Shown here: piece by piece, positions 27,171 through 36,411 of the stretch | Layout: every line of letters starts with the position of its first letter | Numbering within the stretch: position 1 is the first letter of the stretch | Origin: an uncultured Bacteroidota bacterium | GTDB taxonomy: Bacteria > Bacteroidota > Bacteroidia > UKL13-3 | Direction: 5' to 3' | Assembly: GCA_903897855.1 (NCBI GenBank) | Contig: CAIUDH010000097.1 | Span: 50,363 to 114,362, forward strand | DNA: 64,000 nt | The notes under the pieces: model-generated | Told to the model about the DNA's origin: nothing | Seen by the model: the letters and a program-made list of their open reading frames with translations, nothing else | The model's database searches: none | Made by a program: the position numbers and the translations under genes

Positions 27171-28673
27171 CTAGCGCAGACGCTTTCGGTTCTTCTGCCA
27201 TAAGCTCTCAGCAACATCCGCAGGGCCCTCTTGCTGGTAAGCTGGTTTCTGTGTCAATAATTGAACAGCTAACAACGCCCCAACAAGGGTCTCCTCAGAG
27301 GTAGCCTCTTTATTAAGACTCTCGGCAGTAAAATAATTTTCAATAAATTTGGTATCAAAGTCCCCGGAAATAAACTTGGGATGTTTCATAACAAAACCAC
27401 CGAAAGGCAATGTGGTTTCGATACCACTTATTTTATAATCCTCGATTGCTCTCGACATCCTTTCCATGGCCTCTTCACGTGTATTGGCATGAACAATAAG
27501 TTTCGCAAGCATCGGATCATAATAGATTGGGATTTCCATACCTTGCTCAAAACAATCATCCACCCGAACACCAAATCCCTGAGGTATCTTATACTCATGA
27601 AGGGTACCTATGTCGGGTAAAAAATTATTCGCAGGATCCTCGGCACAGATACGTAACTCAATACTGTGACCGTTCATTTTTAAGTCTTCCTGGCTGAACC
27701 ATAATTTTTCTCCTTGAGCTACTCGCACCTGTGCTTTTACCAAATCCACGCCTGTAATCTGCTCCGTTACCGGATGTTCTACTTGCAGACGAGTATTCAT
27801 TTCAAGAAAATAAAAATTCAATTTGTCGTCCATTAAGAACTCTACTGTTCCTGCTCCGGTGTAGTTACAGGCCTTGGCTACATCCACTGCAGCCTTACCC
27901 ATCTGCTGTCGCAATGCTGGAGTTAACACACAGGATGGAGCTTCCTCTACCAGTTTTTGATGACGACGCTGGATACTGCACTCCCGTTCAAACAAATGCA
28001 CAATATTTCCATAATTATCACCGAGAATCTGAAACTCTATATGCCGTGGCTTGCTCACATATTTTTCTATAAACACCGCCCCGTCGCCAAAGGCAGCAAT
28101 GGCTTCACTAACCGCCATCTGCATCTGTGACTCAAACTCTGCCTCATGCGTCACCACTCGCATCCCTTTGCCACCGCCACCGGCACTGGCTTTTATTAAA
28201 ATAGGAAAACCTACCTGAGCCGCTACTAATTTTGCCGCTTTCACATCCGTGATGGCCTCGTTAACCCCAGGTACCATAGGGATATTGAATTTTTTTACTG
28301 CTTCTTTTGCACCCAGCTTACTTCCCATAACACGCATGGCATCTGGTGTTGGGCCAATTAATACCAATCCTGCTTTTTGAACAGCATCTGCAAAATTTGC
28401 GTTCTCACTTAAAAACCCATAGCCTGGATGAATGGCGTCCACTTTTAATCGAAGGGCTTCTGCAATAATTTTATCTCCCAACAAATAAGAGTCCTTACTT
28501 GGTGGTGGCCCTAAATGTACCGCCTCATCAGCATATCTCACATGCAAAGCATTGCGATCGGCATCGCTATATACTGCCACCGTGCGAATACCCATTTCCT
28601 TACAGGCACGCATCACGCGTATGGCAATTTCGCCTCGATTGGCAATAAGAACTTTTTTGAATTTTGTTGTCAT
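27171..28673 (-). CDS. accC: Acetyl-CoA carboxylase, biotin carboxylase subunit
   Basis: A 500-residue ATP-grasp enzyme that carboxylates biotin on the carrier protein, the first step of malonyl-CoA formation. The N-terminal biotin carboxylase domain starts KVLIANRGEIAIRVMRACKE; the Gly-rich loop is KASAGGGGKGMR; catalytic residues lie in FIEKYVSKPRHIEFQ, ERECSIQRRHQK and EMNTRLQVEHPVTE. The C-terminal extension of about 40 residues after the core is weakly conserved. Biotinyl and transferase subunits are not in the window, and propionyl/acyl-CoA carboxylase use cannot be excluded. It begins 15 nt after gpmI. Confidence 0.93.
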   Translation of the reverse strand: MTTKFKKVLIANRGEIAIRVMRACKEMGIRTVAVYSDADRNALHVRYADEAVHLGPPPSKDSYLLGDKIIAEALRLKVDAIHPGYGFLSENANFADAVQKAGLVLIGPTPDAMRVMGSKLGAKEAVKKFNIPMVPGVNEAITDVKAAKLVAAQVGFPILIKASAGGGGKGMRVVTHEAEFESQMQMAVSEAIAAFGDGAVFIEKYVSKPRHIEFQILGDNYGNIVHLFERECSIQRRHQKLVEEAPSCVLTPALRQQMGKAAVDVAKACNYTGAGTVEFLMDDKLNFYFLEMNTRLQVEHPVTEQITGVDLVKAQVRVAQGEKLWFSQEDLKMNGHSIELRICAEDPANNFLPDIGTLHEYKIPQGFGVRVDDCFEQGMEIPIYYDPMLAKLIVHANTREEAMERMSRAIEDYKISGIETTLPFGGFVMKHPKFISGDFDTKFIENYFTAESLNKEATSEETLVGALLAVQLLTQKPAYQQEGPADVAESLWQKNRKRLR

Positions 28674-28688
28674 CGAATTTAAAAATAA

Positions 28689-30209
28689 TTAATCTATTAA
28701 ACTTTTACCATCCATAATTGGGGGTTGCTCTATTCCCATCAACTGCAATATCGTGGGTGCTATATCGGCTAATTTCCCATCATGAAGTTTTAGGGTTTCA
28801 CTGCCTACATAAATACACGGCACCGGGTTCATGCTATGCGCCGTATTGGGCGATCCGTCCGGGTTAATCATATAATCGGCATTGCCATGATCGGCAATGA
28901 TAATAAACTCATAGCCATTTTTTACGCCCAACTCCACCACCTCCTTAGCATAACCATCCACCGTTTCAACCGCTTTTTGAACGGCTTCATAAACGCCGGT
29001 ATGCCCTACCATATCGGGATTGGCAAAGTTAACCAGTATAAAGTCAAAACGTTGCTCAGGGATTACTCTTAATAAATTATCTCTCAAGCAGGCGGCGCTC
29101 ATTTCTGGTTGTAAGTCATAGGTGGCCACTTTAGGTGAAGCACACATGAGACGTTCATCGCCAGCAAAAGCTGCTTCTCTGCCTCCACTAAAAAAGAAAG
29201 TCACATGAGGATATTTTTCTGTCTCAGCCATTCTTAACTGAGTCTTGTTATGCTTGGCTAAAACTTCGCCTAACGTCTCCGTTAAATCTTCATTATCAAA
29301 AACCACTCGTACATCCTTAAAAGTATCATCATAACGAGTAAGCGTAGCATAGTACAGTTTCAGAGGGTGCATGCCTTGCTCAGGAAATGCCTTTTGAGTG
29401 AGTACCTCAGAAATTTCCCGACCCCTGTCGGTGCGGAAATTGAAATTTATAACTACGTCGCCTTCTTCTATGAGTGCCAGAGGTTGCTGGTGTTCATTCG
29501 TAAGCACAATCGGCTTCATAAATTCATCGGTGATATTGGCTGCATAATTTTGTGCGAGGGTGGCCATAATATCCTCACTTTTCTCTCCTATCCCTTTCAC
29601 CATCAAATCGTAAGACTCCTTTATTCGCTCCCATCGCTTATCGCGGTCCATGGCATAGTATCGACCTACCACCGAAGCCAATTTACCACAGCTCTGTTGC
29701 ATCGAGAGCTCAATTTCTTGCAAAAAACCCAAACCACTTTTGGGGTCAGTGTCTCGTCCATCCAAAAAAGCATGTAGGAAAACATTTTGGAAATTGTTTT
29801 CATTAAAAAAACTCAATAATCCTTTCACATGTTCTATGCTACTATGCACCCCACCATTAGATAACAACCCTATCAGGTGTACTTTCTTATGGTTTTTAAT
29901 CGCCTCCTCAAGTGCCTCCCTTAAGATAGGATTACGATGTATTTGTTTCGTTCTGAAGGCGATATTTATTTTTACCAGCATTTGGTATACCACCCTCCCA
30001 GCTCCGATATTCATATGTCCTACTTCACTATTGCCCATTTGGCCCTGAGGCAGACCTACGGCTTCTCCAAAGGTGGTTAAGGTGCTGTTGGGACGTGTGG
30101 CATATAAATTCTTAATAAACGGGATCTGGCTATGATAAATAGCATCACTACGCGATTTGTCGCCAATTCCCCACCCATCGAGTATCATTAAAATGATTCG
30201 TTTATTCAT
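28689..30209 (-). CDS. gpmI: 2,3-bisphosphoglycerate-independent phosphoglycerate mutase
   Basis: A 506-residue two-manganese enzyme interconverting 3- and 2-phosphoglycerate in glycolysis. The first metal site is in MILDGWG (D11); the phosphorylated Ser is S61 in MGNSEVGHMNIGAGR. DGRDTDP and GRYYAMDRDKRWER bind substrate. The second metal cluster is in LVNFANPDMVGHTG and IIADHGNADYM. Length and motifs are normal. It heads a two-gene unit with accC. Confidence 0.97.
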   Translation of the reverse strand: MNKRIILMILDGWGIGDKSRSDAIYHSQIPFIKNLYATRPNSTLTTFGEAVGLPQGQMGNSEVGHMNIGAGRVVYQMLVKINIAFRTKQIHRNPILREALEEAIKNHKKVHLIGLLSNGGVHSSIEHVKGLLSFFNENNFQNVFLHAFLDGRDTDPKSGLGFLQEIELSMQQSCGKLASVVGRYYAMDRDKRWERIKESYDLMVKGIGEKSEDIMATLAQNYAANITDEFMKPIVLTNEHQQPLALIEEGDVVINFNFRTDRGREISEVLTQKAFPEQGMHPLKLYYATLTRYDDTFKDVRVVFDNEDLTETLGEVLAKHNKTQLRMAETEKYPHVTFFFSGGREAAFAGDERLMCASPKVATYDLQPEMSAACLRDNLLRVIPEQRFDFILVNFANPDMVGHTGVYEAVQKAVETVDGYAKEVVELGVKNGYEFIIIADHGNADYMINPDGSPNTAHSMNPVPCIYVGSETLKLHDGKLADIAPTILQLMGIEQPPIMDGKSLID

Positions 30210-30270
30210 GCTTCAAATTACGAGAGATTTTTTAGTATTTAATAATAATAAAAATAAAAGCCCATTATTG

Positions 30271-30278
30271 TATTTTTG
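30271..30278 (+). promoter_or_regulatory. Core promoter of the DUF4783 gene
   Basis: TATTTTTG matches TAnnTTTG and lies 26 nt upstream of the ATG at 30305. No -33 TTG at correct spacing. Confidence 0.5.
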
Positions 30279-30304
30279 GCATGGAAATGGTATGAATTCG
30301 TCAC

Positions 30305-30706
30305 ATGAAAAAGTTACAAGTTTTTGTAATCCTTAGTTTAATTTTTAGCCTTTCGACATTCGGTAACATTATTGATCCCGAGCAAGAGATATTTGCTGAA
30401 TTAAGCACTAGTTTTAAATCGGGCAATGTAAAAGAAATTGCAAAATATTTTGCCAAGACTGTAGATGTTACGCTGCCTTCAAGTGAAGACCAATATAGTA
30501 AGTCGCAAGCGGAGATTGTGTTAAAAAATTTCTTCGATGGCCATACGCCAGCAGGTTTTACATTAGAACATCAGGGAGCCTCTAATAATGGAAAGTACAT
30601 GGTAGGCTCACTTATGACCTCAAAGGGGATATTTAAAGTTTACGTTTTTGTTAGAGATATAGGGGGTCAAAAAAGTATTAGTGAACTAAAAATAGAAACG
30701 CCCTAA
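30305..30706 (+). CDS. DUF4783-family exported protein
   Basis: A 133-residue protein with a signal peptide (1 to about 20, ending FGN). The mature part resembles DUF4783, a Bacteroidota family with an NTF2-like cone: an N-terminal helix (DPEQEIFAELSTSFKSGN), VDVTLPSSEDQYSKSQAEIVLKNFF and a strand-rich C-terminus. The family commonly lies next to nadC, as here, but its function is unknown. An intrinsic terminator follows. Confidence 0.8.
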   Translation: MKKLQVFVILSLIFSLSTFGNIIDPEQEIFAELSTSFKSGNVKEIAKYFAKTVDVTLPSSEDQYSKSQAEIVLKNFFDGHTPAGFTLEHQGASNNGKYMVGSLMTSKGIFKVYVFVRDIGGQKSISELKIETP

Positions 30707-30730
30707 CAGCAAATCAATAAAATTTTATTG

Positions 30731-30760
30731 AAAAATGTCGACCCTTCAGTCGACATTTTT
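30731..30760 (+). terminator. Intrinsic terminator after the DUF4783 gene
   Basis: AAAAATGTCGAC and GTCGACATTTTT form a perfect 12-bp inverted repeat around the loop CCTTCA, ending in a T-run. It stops the DUF4783 transcript before nadC, although a promoter for nadC must then lie in the following 30 nt (TATTTTTA near 30771-30778 is one base off consensus). Confidence 0.88.
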
Positions 30761-30791
30761 TATTTTGTCTATTTTTACCAAAAATTCAATT

Positions 30792-31655
30792 ATGGTTTTA
30801 GATTTTGCATCAAACTACGAGATTAAGCAGCTCCTCGCTTATGCCTTAAATGAAGATATCAGAGAGGGTGACCACAGCAGCCTTAGCAGCATCCCTTGGG
30901 ATCGGGAAGATAGAGCTAAGCTTCTGGTAAAGGAGGAAGGGATTCTTGCTGGCGTGGCACTGGCGCAAGAAATAATTCAAATGGTTGACCCCTCCTTACA
31001 TTTAGAAGTGTTAAAACAGGATGGTACTAAAATTACACATGGCGACATCGCATTTTACTTAAGTGGCCGCACCCATAGCATTCTTAAGTGCGAACGTTTG
31101 ATTCTGAACTTCATGCAACGTTTAAGCGGTATTGCTACCATTACCAACACCTATGTCAATGCCATTAAAGACACCCCATGCAAACTACTCGACACCCGCA
31201 AGACAACACCTGGCTTGCGTCTTCTTGAGAAATGGGCGGTAGCTCTTGGAGGTGGCAACAATCATAGGGTAGGATTATATGACATGATTATGCTTAAAGA
31301 TAATCATATAGATGCTGCAGGTGGCATAACAAAAGCCTTAACCTTGGCGAATGCCTATAGAAAAGCAACCAACCCGAAATTAAAAATTGAAGTTGAGACT
31401 CGATCACTCGACGAAGTACAAGAAGCCTTGGCTTCGGGTGGGGCCGACAGAATTATGCTCGACAATTTCACTCTCGAAAAAACGCGAGAGGCCATCGCCA
31501 TGATTTCTAATCAAGTCGAAACAGAATCGAGTGGTGGAATTACTTTAAGTACTCTCCATGATTATGCGAAAACTGGCGTTACCTACATTTCTGTTGGGGC
31601 CTTAACCCATTCAGTGAAAGCACTCGATTTGAGTTTGAAAATTATAAAACAATAA
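30792..31655 (+). CDS. nadC: Nicotinate-nucleotide pyrophosphorylase (quinolinate phosphoribosyltransferase)
   Basis: A 287-residue enzyme converting quinolinate and PRPP to nicotinate mononucleotide, CO2 and PPi in de novo NAD synthesis. The start is ATG 30792; the frame is open upstream through the terminator, which cannot be coding. Motifs: EDIREGDHSS, ERLILNFMQRLSGIAT, DTRKTTPGLR, GGGNNHRVGLYDMIMLKDNHI, EVETRSLDE and the phosphate-binding YISVGALTHS. Full length. Confidence 0.95.
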   Translation: MVLDFASNYEIKQLLAYALNEDIREGDHSSLSSIPWDREDRAKLLVKEEGILAGVALAQEIIQMVDPSLHLEVLKQDGTKITHGDIAFYLSGRTHSILKCERLILNFMQRLSGIATITNTYVNAIKDTPCKLLDTRKTTPGLRLLEKWAVALGGGNNHRVGLYDMIMLKDNHIDAAGGITKALTLANAYRKATNPKLKIEVETRSLDEVQEALASGGADRIMLDNFTLEKTREAIAMISNQVETESSGGITLSTLHDYAKTGVTYISVGALTHSVKALDLSLKIIKQ

Positions 31656-31715
31656 ACACCCTTCTCTTTCTAATTCTACTTCCATATCTCGATAATTAAC
31701 TCGTAATTGCCAGCC

Positions 31716-32333
31716 GTGTATACTATCTTCATCAATAACAAACCATTCATTATTACTGCCGATTGGGATTACCTGATCAACAATAGCGCTTATCAACATT
31801 ATTATGACGATGATTTAGCTACCATCAATAAAATATCTCGCGAATTCTTAAGCAACAAAAAATCTATTGGACTCATTTTACATGCCATCGATTCGGTGAA
31901 AGTGTTCGAAACCTTTTGCAGTAGCTACGAAGTGGTGGAGGCCGCTGGTGGAATTGTTGAAAATGAGTTGGAGCAGCTTCTTTTTATATTTAGAAAAGGA
32001 TGTTGGGATTTGCCCAAAGGCAAAATAGAAAAAGGTGAAACAGAAATCTTGGCTGCCAAACGGGAGGTGATGGAAGAATGCGGATTGCAAAATGTAGAGG
32101 TGAAAAGTAAAATTGCCACCACTTATCATACGTTTTTTATGTCGCAAAAGAACACGTTGAAAATTTCACACTGGTACTCTATGACAACGTCAAGCAACGA
32201 GAAACTTATACCACAATTGGAAGAGGATATCACTGAAATAAAATGGTTTTTGAAATCAACCTTGGATATTGACAAACTCGATACCTATAAATCGATCTTT
32301 CAAGTTTTAAGTGTTTATCTGAATAAGATTTAA
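31716..32333 (+). CDS. Nudix hydrolase
   Basis: About 205 residues. The Nudix box GKIEKGETEILAAKREVMEECGL fits Gx5Ex7REUxEExGU exactly in a C-terminal pyrophosphohydrolase domain (about 75-200). The first 70 residues form a separate small domain (YTIFINNKPFIIT...) found on a Bacteroidota subgroup. The start is uncertain: GTG 31716 is chosen because it gives that domain a clean first strand; TTG 31707 is the alternative. The substrate (some nucleoside diphosphate derivative) cannot be read. Confidence 0.85.
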   Translation: MYTIFINNKPFIITADWDYLINNSAYQHYYDDDLATINKISREFLSNKKSIGLILHAIDSVKVFETFCSSYEVVEAAGGIVENELEQLLFIFRKGCWDLPKGKIEKGETEILAAKREVMEECGLQNVEVKSKIATTYHTFFMSQKNTLKISHWYSMTTSSNEKLIPQLEEDITEIKWFLKSTLDIDKLDTYKSIFQVLSVYLNKI

Positions 32334-32348
32334 CTCCAAAAAAAGGTT

Positions 32349-32356
32349 TATTTTTG
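32349..32356 (+). promoter_or_regulatory. Core promoter of fabG-rfbC
   Basis: TATTTTTG, a full -7 match, 24 nt upstream of the fabG ATG. Confidence 0.55.
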
Positions 32357-32380
32357 CCATAACTCAGATTTGAAATTATT

Positions 32381-33127
32381 ATGAAATTGTTACAAGATAA
32401 AGTCGCCTTAGTTACCGGTGCTGCAAAAGGCATTGGTCGAGGTATTGCGATACAGTTTGCAAAACAAGGAGCTCATGTTGCCTTTACCTACCTCTCCTCG
32501 GTAGAGCAAGGCGAAGCCCTGGTAAGCGAACTCGAGGCTTATGGGGTAAAAGCGAAAGGATACCGAAGCGACGCTAGCAATACGAAACATGCTGAAGAAC
32601 TTATTAATGCGGTCGCTGCCGACTTTGGCAGAATCGATATATTGGTAAATAATGCAGGAATCACCAAAGACAATTTGCTCTTGCGCATGACCGAAGAACA
32701 ATGGGATGATGTGATGCGTATCAATCTAAAGTCGATTTTTAATACCACACGTGCCATCACCAAGCTTATGATGAAGCAGCGGAGTGGCAGTATCATCAAC
32801 ATTACCTCTATCGTTGGCATTAAAGGCAATGCAGGTCAAACCAACTATGCCGCCAGCAAAGCCGGCATGATCGGATTTACAAAATCGGTGGCGCTCGAGT
32901 TGGGAAGTCGAGGAGTGCGTTGCAATGCTATCGCTCCCGGTTTTATTGAAACAGAGATGACAGGAAAATTAAATGAAGAGATGGTCAGCGGATGGGTAAA
33001 TTCCATTCCTCTAAAACGCACCGGTACCGCCGAGGATATAGCGAATGCCTGTATCTTCTTCGCCAGCGATATGAGCAGCTATGTTACTGGTCAAGTGCTG
33101 CCCGTTTGCGGTGGCATGCTAACCTAA
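32381..33127 (+). CDS. fabG: 3-oxoacyl-[acyl-carrier-protein] reductase
   Basis: A 248-residue short-chain dehydrogenase reducing beta-ketoacyl-ACP with NADPH in fatty acid elongation. It has the glycine motif TGAAKGIGRGIA (12-23), NNAG (90-93), and the catalytic set N115, S143, Y156 and K160 in TNYAASKAGM. The ending DMSSYVTGQVLPVCGGM is the FabG form. rfbC starts 22 nt downstream on the same strand. Confidence 0.95.
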   Translation: MKLLQDKVALVTGAAKGIGRGIAIQFAKQGAHVAFTYLSSVEQGEALVSELEAYGVKAKGYRSDASNTKHAEELINAVAADFGRIDILVNNAGITKDNLLLRMTEEQWDDVMRINLKSIFNTTRAITKLMMKQRSGSIINITSIVGIKGNAGQTNYAASKAGMIGFTKSVALELGSRGVRCNAIAPGFIETEMTGKLNEEMVSGWVNSIPLKRTGTAEDIANACIFFASDMSSYVTGQVLPVCGGMLT

Positions 33128-33149
33128 ATTAAAACACATACGCTCTTAA

Positions 33150-33692
33150 ATGATTTTTACTCCTACCTCCTTTGAAGGCCTGATCGTAATTCAACCCTCT
33201 GTTTATGCAGATAATAGAGGATATTTCTTTGAATCTTACAACAAAGAACTTTTTGAAGCCAATGGCTTATTCTTAGATTTTTCTCAAGACAACCAAAGCA
33301 TGAGCCATCAAGGAGCTCTGCGTGGATTACATTATCAAGTTCCTCCTTTTGCTCAAGGCAAACTGGTGCGTGTCGTGCGTGGTGCTGTCAATGATATCGT
33401 AGTTGATATTCGGAGAAACTCCAAAACCTATGGTAAATATTTCAGCCTGAAACTTTCTGAAGAGAATTTTACCATGCTATGGATTCCAACCGGTTTCGCT
33501 CATGGTTTCGCAACGCTCGAGAATAACACGTTGTTTAGTTATAAATGCACCGGTGTTTATAATAAAGCCAGCGAAGGTGGCATCTTATGGAATGATCCAG
33601 ATTTAAATATAGAATGGGGCATCGATGCGCCTTTGCTTTCTGAAAAAGATAAAGTAAACCCAAAACTACGAGATATTACCACTCCTTTTTAA
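33150..33692 (+). CDS. rfbC: dTDP-4-dehydrorhamnose 3,5-epimerase
   Basis: A 180-residue cupin enzyme of dTDP-L-rhamnose synthesis for cell-surface polysaccharide. It carries the RmlC signatures: VYADNRGYFFESYN, FSQDNQSMSHQGALRGLHYQ (catalytic His in GLHYQ), GKLVRVVRGAVNDIVVDIRRNS, IPTGFAHGFATLE and WNDPDLNIEW. The other rml genes are not in the window, so it is split from its pathway or serves a related sugar. Confidence 0.95.
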   Translation: MIFTPTSFEGLIVIQPSVYADNRGYFFESYNKELFEANGLFLDFSQDNQSMSHQGALRGLHYQVPPFAQGKLVRVVRGAVNDIVVDIRRNSKTYGKYFSLKLSEENFTMLWIPTGFAHGFATLENNTLFSYKCTGVYNKASEGGILWNDPDLNIEWGIDAPLLSEKDKVNPKLRDITTPF

Positions 33693-33758
33693 ACAACAAA
33701 GCCACTGTATTACAACTCGAATTGCGATACAATGACTCGTTAATTTTATAAACTGACT

Positions 33759-33983
33759 TTATTGCTTCTTTTCTTCTTCTTGTTTGGGCTGTTCGCGCAT
33801 TCCATCTTCAATTTGAGATTTAACGTTATTTTTTGCATTGTTAAACTCACGCACTCCACTTCCGATGCCTTTCATTAATTCAGGAATTTTTTTGCCTCCA
33901 AAAAAAATAAGGATTGCTACAACAATGAGAATCATCTCTGATGTACCGAAGTTACCTATTAAAAACAAAGATTCTAATACCAT
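33759..33983 (-). CDS. tatA: Twin-arginine translocase subunit TatA/E
   Basis: A 74-residue protein with one N-terminal transmembrane helix (about 14-30), the amphipathic helix starting FGGKKIPELMKGIGSGVREF, and a Lys/Glu-rich tail. This is the full TatA/E plan. The start at 33983 (MVLESLFLIG) fits the promoter; an in-frame ATG at 34034 would lie inside the promoter. TatB and TatC are not in the window. Confidence 0.92.
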   Translation of the reverse strand: MVLESLFLIGNFGTSEMILIVVAILIFFGGKKIPELMKGIGSGVREFNNAKNNVKSQIEDGMREQPKQEEEKKQ

Positions 33984-34002
33984 GATTTCTTTAATTAAGG
34001 TA

Positions 34003-34035
34003 CAAAGGTAAGTAATTACACGAATATGATGCAAA
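34003..34035 (-). promoter_or_regulatory. Promoter of tatA
   Basis: Minus strand: TTTG (34035-34032), a 21-nt spacer and TACCTTTG (34010-34003). The ATG is 19 nt downstream. A complete consensus match with the same 21-nt spacing as the purS and MBL promoters. Confidence 0.75.
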
Positions 34036-34135
34036 AAGGATGTTAAAACTTATTGGGCTTGGGAATCAGAGCGTTAATGAATGCTAATTAAGCGATAGAG
34101 TCAAGCCATCCACCTCAGGATTCCCTTCCAAAAAT

Positions 34136-34143
34136 TATATTTG
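34136..34143 (+). promoter_or_regulatory. Core promoter of the helicase gene
   Basis: TATATTTG, a full -7 match, followed by a 38-nt leader to ATG 34182. Confidence 0.55.
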
Positions 34144-34181
34144 CAGTAATAAAAATCAATTCTTATAAAAAAATAGCTCTC

Positions 34182-36410
34182 ATGAATAACTCCATTGCAG
34201 ATTTTGCTGCCAAATTTATTAATAACACCAACAAAAATGTGTTCTTAACTGGTAAAGCCGGAACCGGCAAAACCACCTTCTTAAAATACATTATCAGGCA
34301 TACCTTTAAAAATGCGGTGATCGTTGCTCCCACAGGTATCGCAGCCATGAATGCAGGTGGAGTTACCATCCACTCCATGTTTCAGTTACCATTTGGGTCT
34401 TTTATTCCCAGTAATCAACTCGAGCCCGATCCGAATGCAAGCTCAAGAATAAATACACCGAACTCCTTGCTGCATAATTTCCAGATGAACAACGTCAAAA
34501 GAAAAGTAATCCAGGAAATGGAATTATTGATTATTGACGAAGTGAGTATGCTGCGCGCAGACGTTCTGGACGCGATAGACCAGGTGCTGCGTAACGTTAG
34601 AAAAAGAAAAAATGTTCCTTTCGGTGGCGTTCAGGTGCTATTCATCGGCGATATGCTACAGCTTCCGCCAATAGTGAAAGAGGAAGAATGGATGCATCTT
34701 AAAAAATACTATACTAGTGCGTTTTTCTTTGAAGCGTTAGTTTTAAAAGAGAGTTCACTGCTTTATTTAGAGCTTGACAAAATTTATCGACAAATAGACG
34801 ATACTTTCATTAACCTACTCAACAATTTAAGAAATAACAAGGTCACGGCGGAGGATATTGCCTTGCTCAACGAATACTATAAACCCGATTTTATTGCCCC
34901 CGATAGCTATATACAGCTTACCACCCATAACTATAAGGCAGATATCATTAATAAGGAAGCGCTGCAAAAATTAAATGCAAAATCTCGTTTTTATGCAGCG
35001 GAAATCAAAGGTGACTTTAATGAATCGGCCTACCCGGTTGAGGTAAATATGGAACTCAAGGTGGGCGCCCAAGTCATGTTTATCAAAAATGATACCTCAC
35101 AGGATAAAAAATTCTATAATGGGAAAATCGGAAGAGTCGTCACACTGGACGACGAGAATATCAGAGTATGTTTTGACGATGAAAAGAAAACGATTGATGT
35201 CACTCTTTATGAATGGCAAAACATAAAGTATTCTGTCGACAAAATAAGCAGCCAAATAGAGGAAAATGTGGTGGGCAGCTTTTTTCAATATCCTATTAAA
35301 TTAGCTTGGGCTATTACCGTTCATAAAAGTCAAGGACTTACATTCACAAAAGCGGTAATCGATATCGGTAAGGCCTTTGCACCGGGTCAGGTTTATGTGG
35401 CCTTGTCGCGCTTAACTTCCTTAAAGGGTTTAGTTTTGTCGTCACCAATAAATTATAATAGCTTAAAGGAAGATACGAATATTGCCGCTTTTGCAACCAC
35501 CAAAACAGAAGTGAACACCTTAGCTGCGGTGTTGGAAGAAGCCTCACATCTCTTTTATAGAGAGTATATCATGAGATGTTTCAATTTCTCGGAGCTCGAA
35601 CAAAAATTAAAAAATCATTTGAAAAGTTATAGTAAAGTCGAGAACAAATCGGCTCCACAACAACACCTCAACTGGGCCATGAAGTTGAAAGAAGAATTTG
35701 ACAATGAAAAAACGAATGCAGACAAATTTTTAACACAGCTAAATCAAATTATTGACCCTTCAAACACCAAATACAAATCGGTGCTACAGGAACGTATTGC
35801 TAAGGCAAGTGCTTATTTCACGCCGGTATTAAAACATTTCTCAAAAAAAATTGCAACACATAGCAGTAGTTTGATGGGTGAAAAAAAGACAAAACAATAC
35901 CATGAAGAATTGCAAGAATTAGACGCTGAATTCTATAAACAATTGCAAGCGATAAGCAAGGCAGAAGCCTTTATTAAAACGGTGGTGAACAACAACGAGC
36001 TTACCAGAGAACACATACACAGTAACCTCCTGGACAAAGAAAGAGCCGAAGAAATAAAATCAAAACCGGTATTACCTAAAAAGAAGAAGCCTGTTAAAGG
36101 CGATTCACAAGAACTCACCTACCACCTCTATAAAGAAGGTAAAAGTATACCGGAAATTGTATTGGAGCGGGGGCTAACAACCTCCACTATTGAGTCTCAT
36201 TTAGCACATTATGCCGGAATAGGGCTCCTTGATGTATTTAAGTTTATTAGTAAAACAAAATACAATGCCATTATTAAAATTGCGGATTCTTTAGAAAAAC
36301 CCTTTGCAAGCTCTATACGAAACATTTTAGGCGACGAATATTCGTTTTCGGAGATACGGTTCGCGTTGGGTTATTATCAGAATGCAAATAAAAACAAAAT
36401 CATAACTTAA
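34182..36410 (+). CDS. Pif1/RecD-like DNA helicase with C-terminal HTH domain
   Basis: A 742-residue superfamily 1B helicase. The N-terminal half has Walker A LTGKAGTGKTTF (22-33), APTGIAAMNAGGVTIHSMF, Walker B LLIIDEVSML, the GD-Q motif FIGDMLQLPP, and a late helicase block AWAITVHKSQGLTF with VYVALSRLTSLKGL. This is the Pif1 arrangement. The segment from about 450 to 620 is helical. The last 100 residues resemble the HTH_40 winged-helix seen at RecQ and Pif1-like C-termini (GKSIPEIVLERGLTTSTIESHLAHY). Likely role: 5'-3' unwinding in replication or repair, possibly of G-quadruplexes (family inference). Confidence 0.9.
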   Translation: MNNSIADFAAKFINNTNKNVFLTGKAGTGKTTFLKYIIRHTFKNAVIVAPTGIAAMNAGGVTIHSMFQLPFGSFIPSNQLEPDPNASSRINTPNSLLHNFQMNNVKRKVIQEMELLIIDEVSMLRADVLDAIDQVLRNVRKRKNVPFGGVQVLFIGDMLQLPPIVKEEEWMHLKKYYTSAFFFEALVLKESSLLYLELDKIYRQIDDTFINLLNNLRNNKVTAEDIALLNEYYKPDFIAPDSYIQLTTHNYKADIINKEALQKLNAKSRFYAAEIKGDFNESAYPVEVNMELKVGAQVMFIKNDTSQDKKFYNGKIGRVVTLDDENIRVCFDDEKKTIDVTLYEWQNIKYSVDKISSQIEENVVGSFFQYPIKLAWAITVHKSQGLTFTKAVIDIGKAFAPGQVYVALSRLTSLKGLVLSSPINYNSLKEDTNIAAFATTKTEVNTLAAVLEEASHLFYREYIMRCFNFSELEQKLKNHLKSYSKVENKSAPQQHLNWAMKLKEEFDNEKTNADKFLTQLNQIIDPSNTKYKSVLQERIAKASAYFTPVLKHFSKKIATHSSSLMGEKKTKQYHEELQELDAEFYKQLQAISKAEAFIKTVVNNNELTREHIHSNLLDKERAEEIKSKPVLPKKKKPVKGDSQELTYHLYKEGKSIPEIVLERGLTTSTIESHLAHYAGIGLLDVFKFISKTKYNAIIKIADSLEKPFASSIRNILGDEYSFSEIRFALGYYQNANKNKIIT

Positions 36411-36411
36411 G

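Noticed and set aside
29367..29777. A 136-codon frame antisense to gpmI
   Set aside because: It lies entirely inside a highly conserved glycolytic gene and its translation is incoherent.
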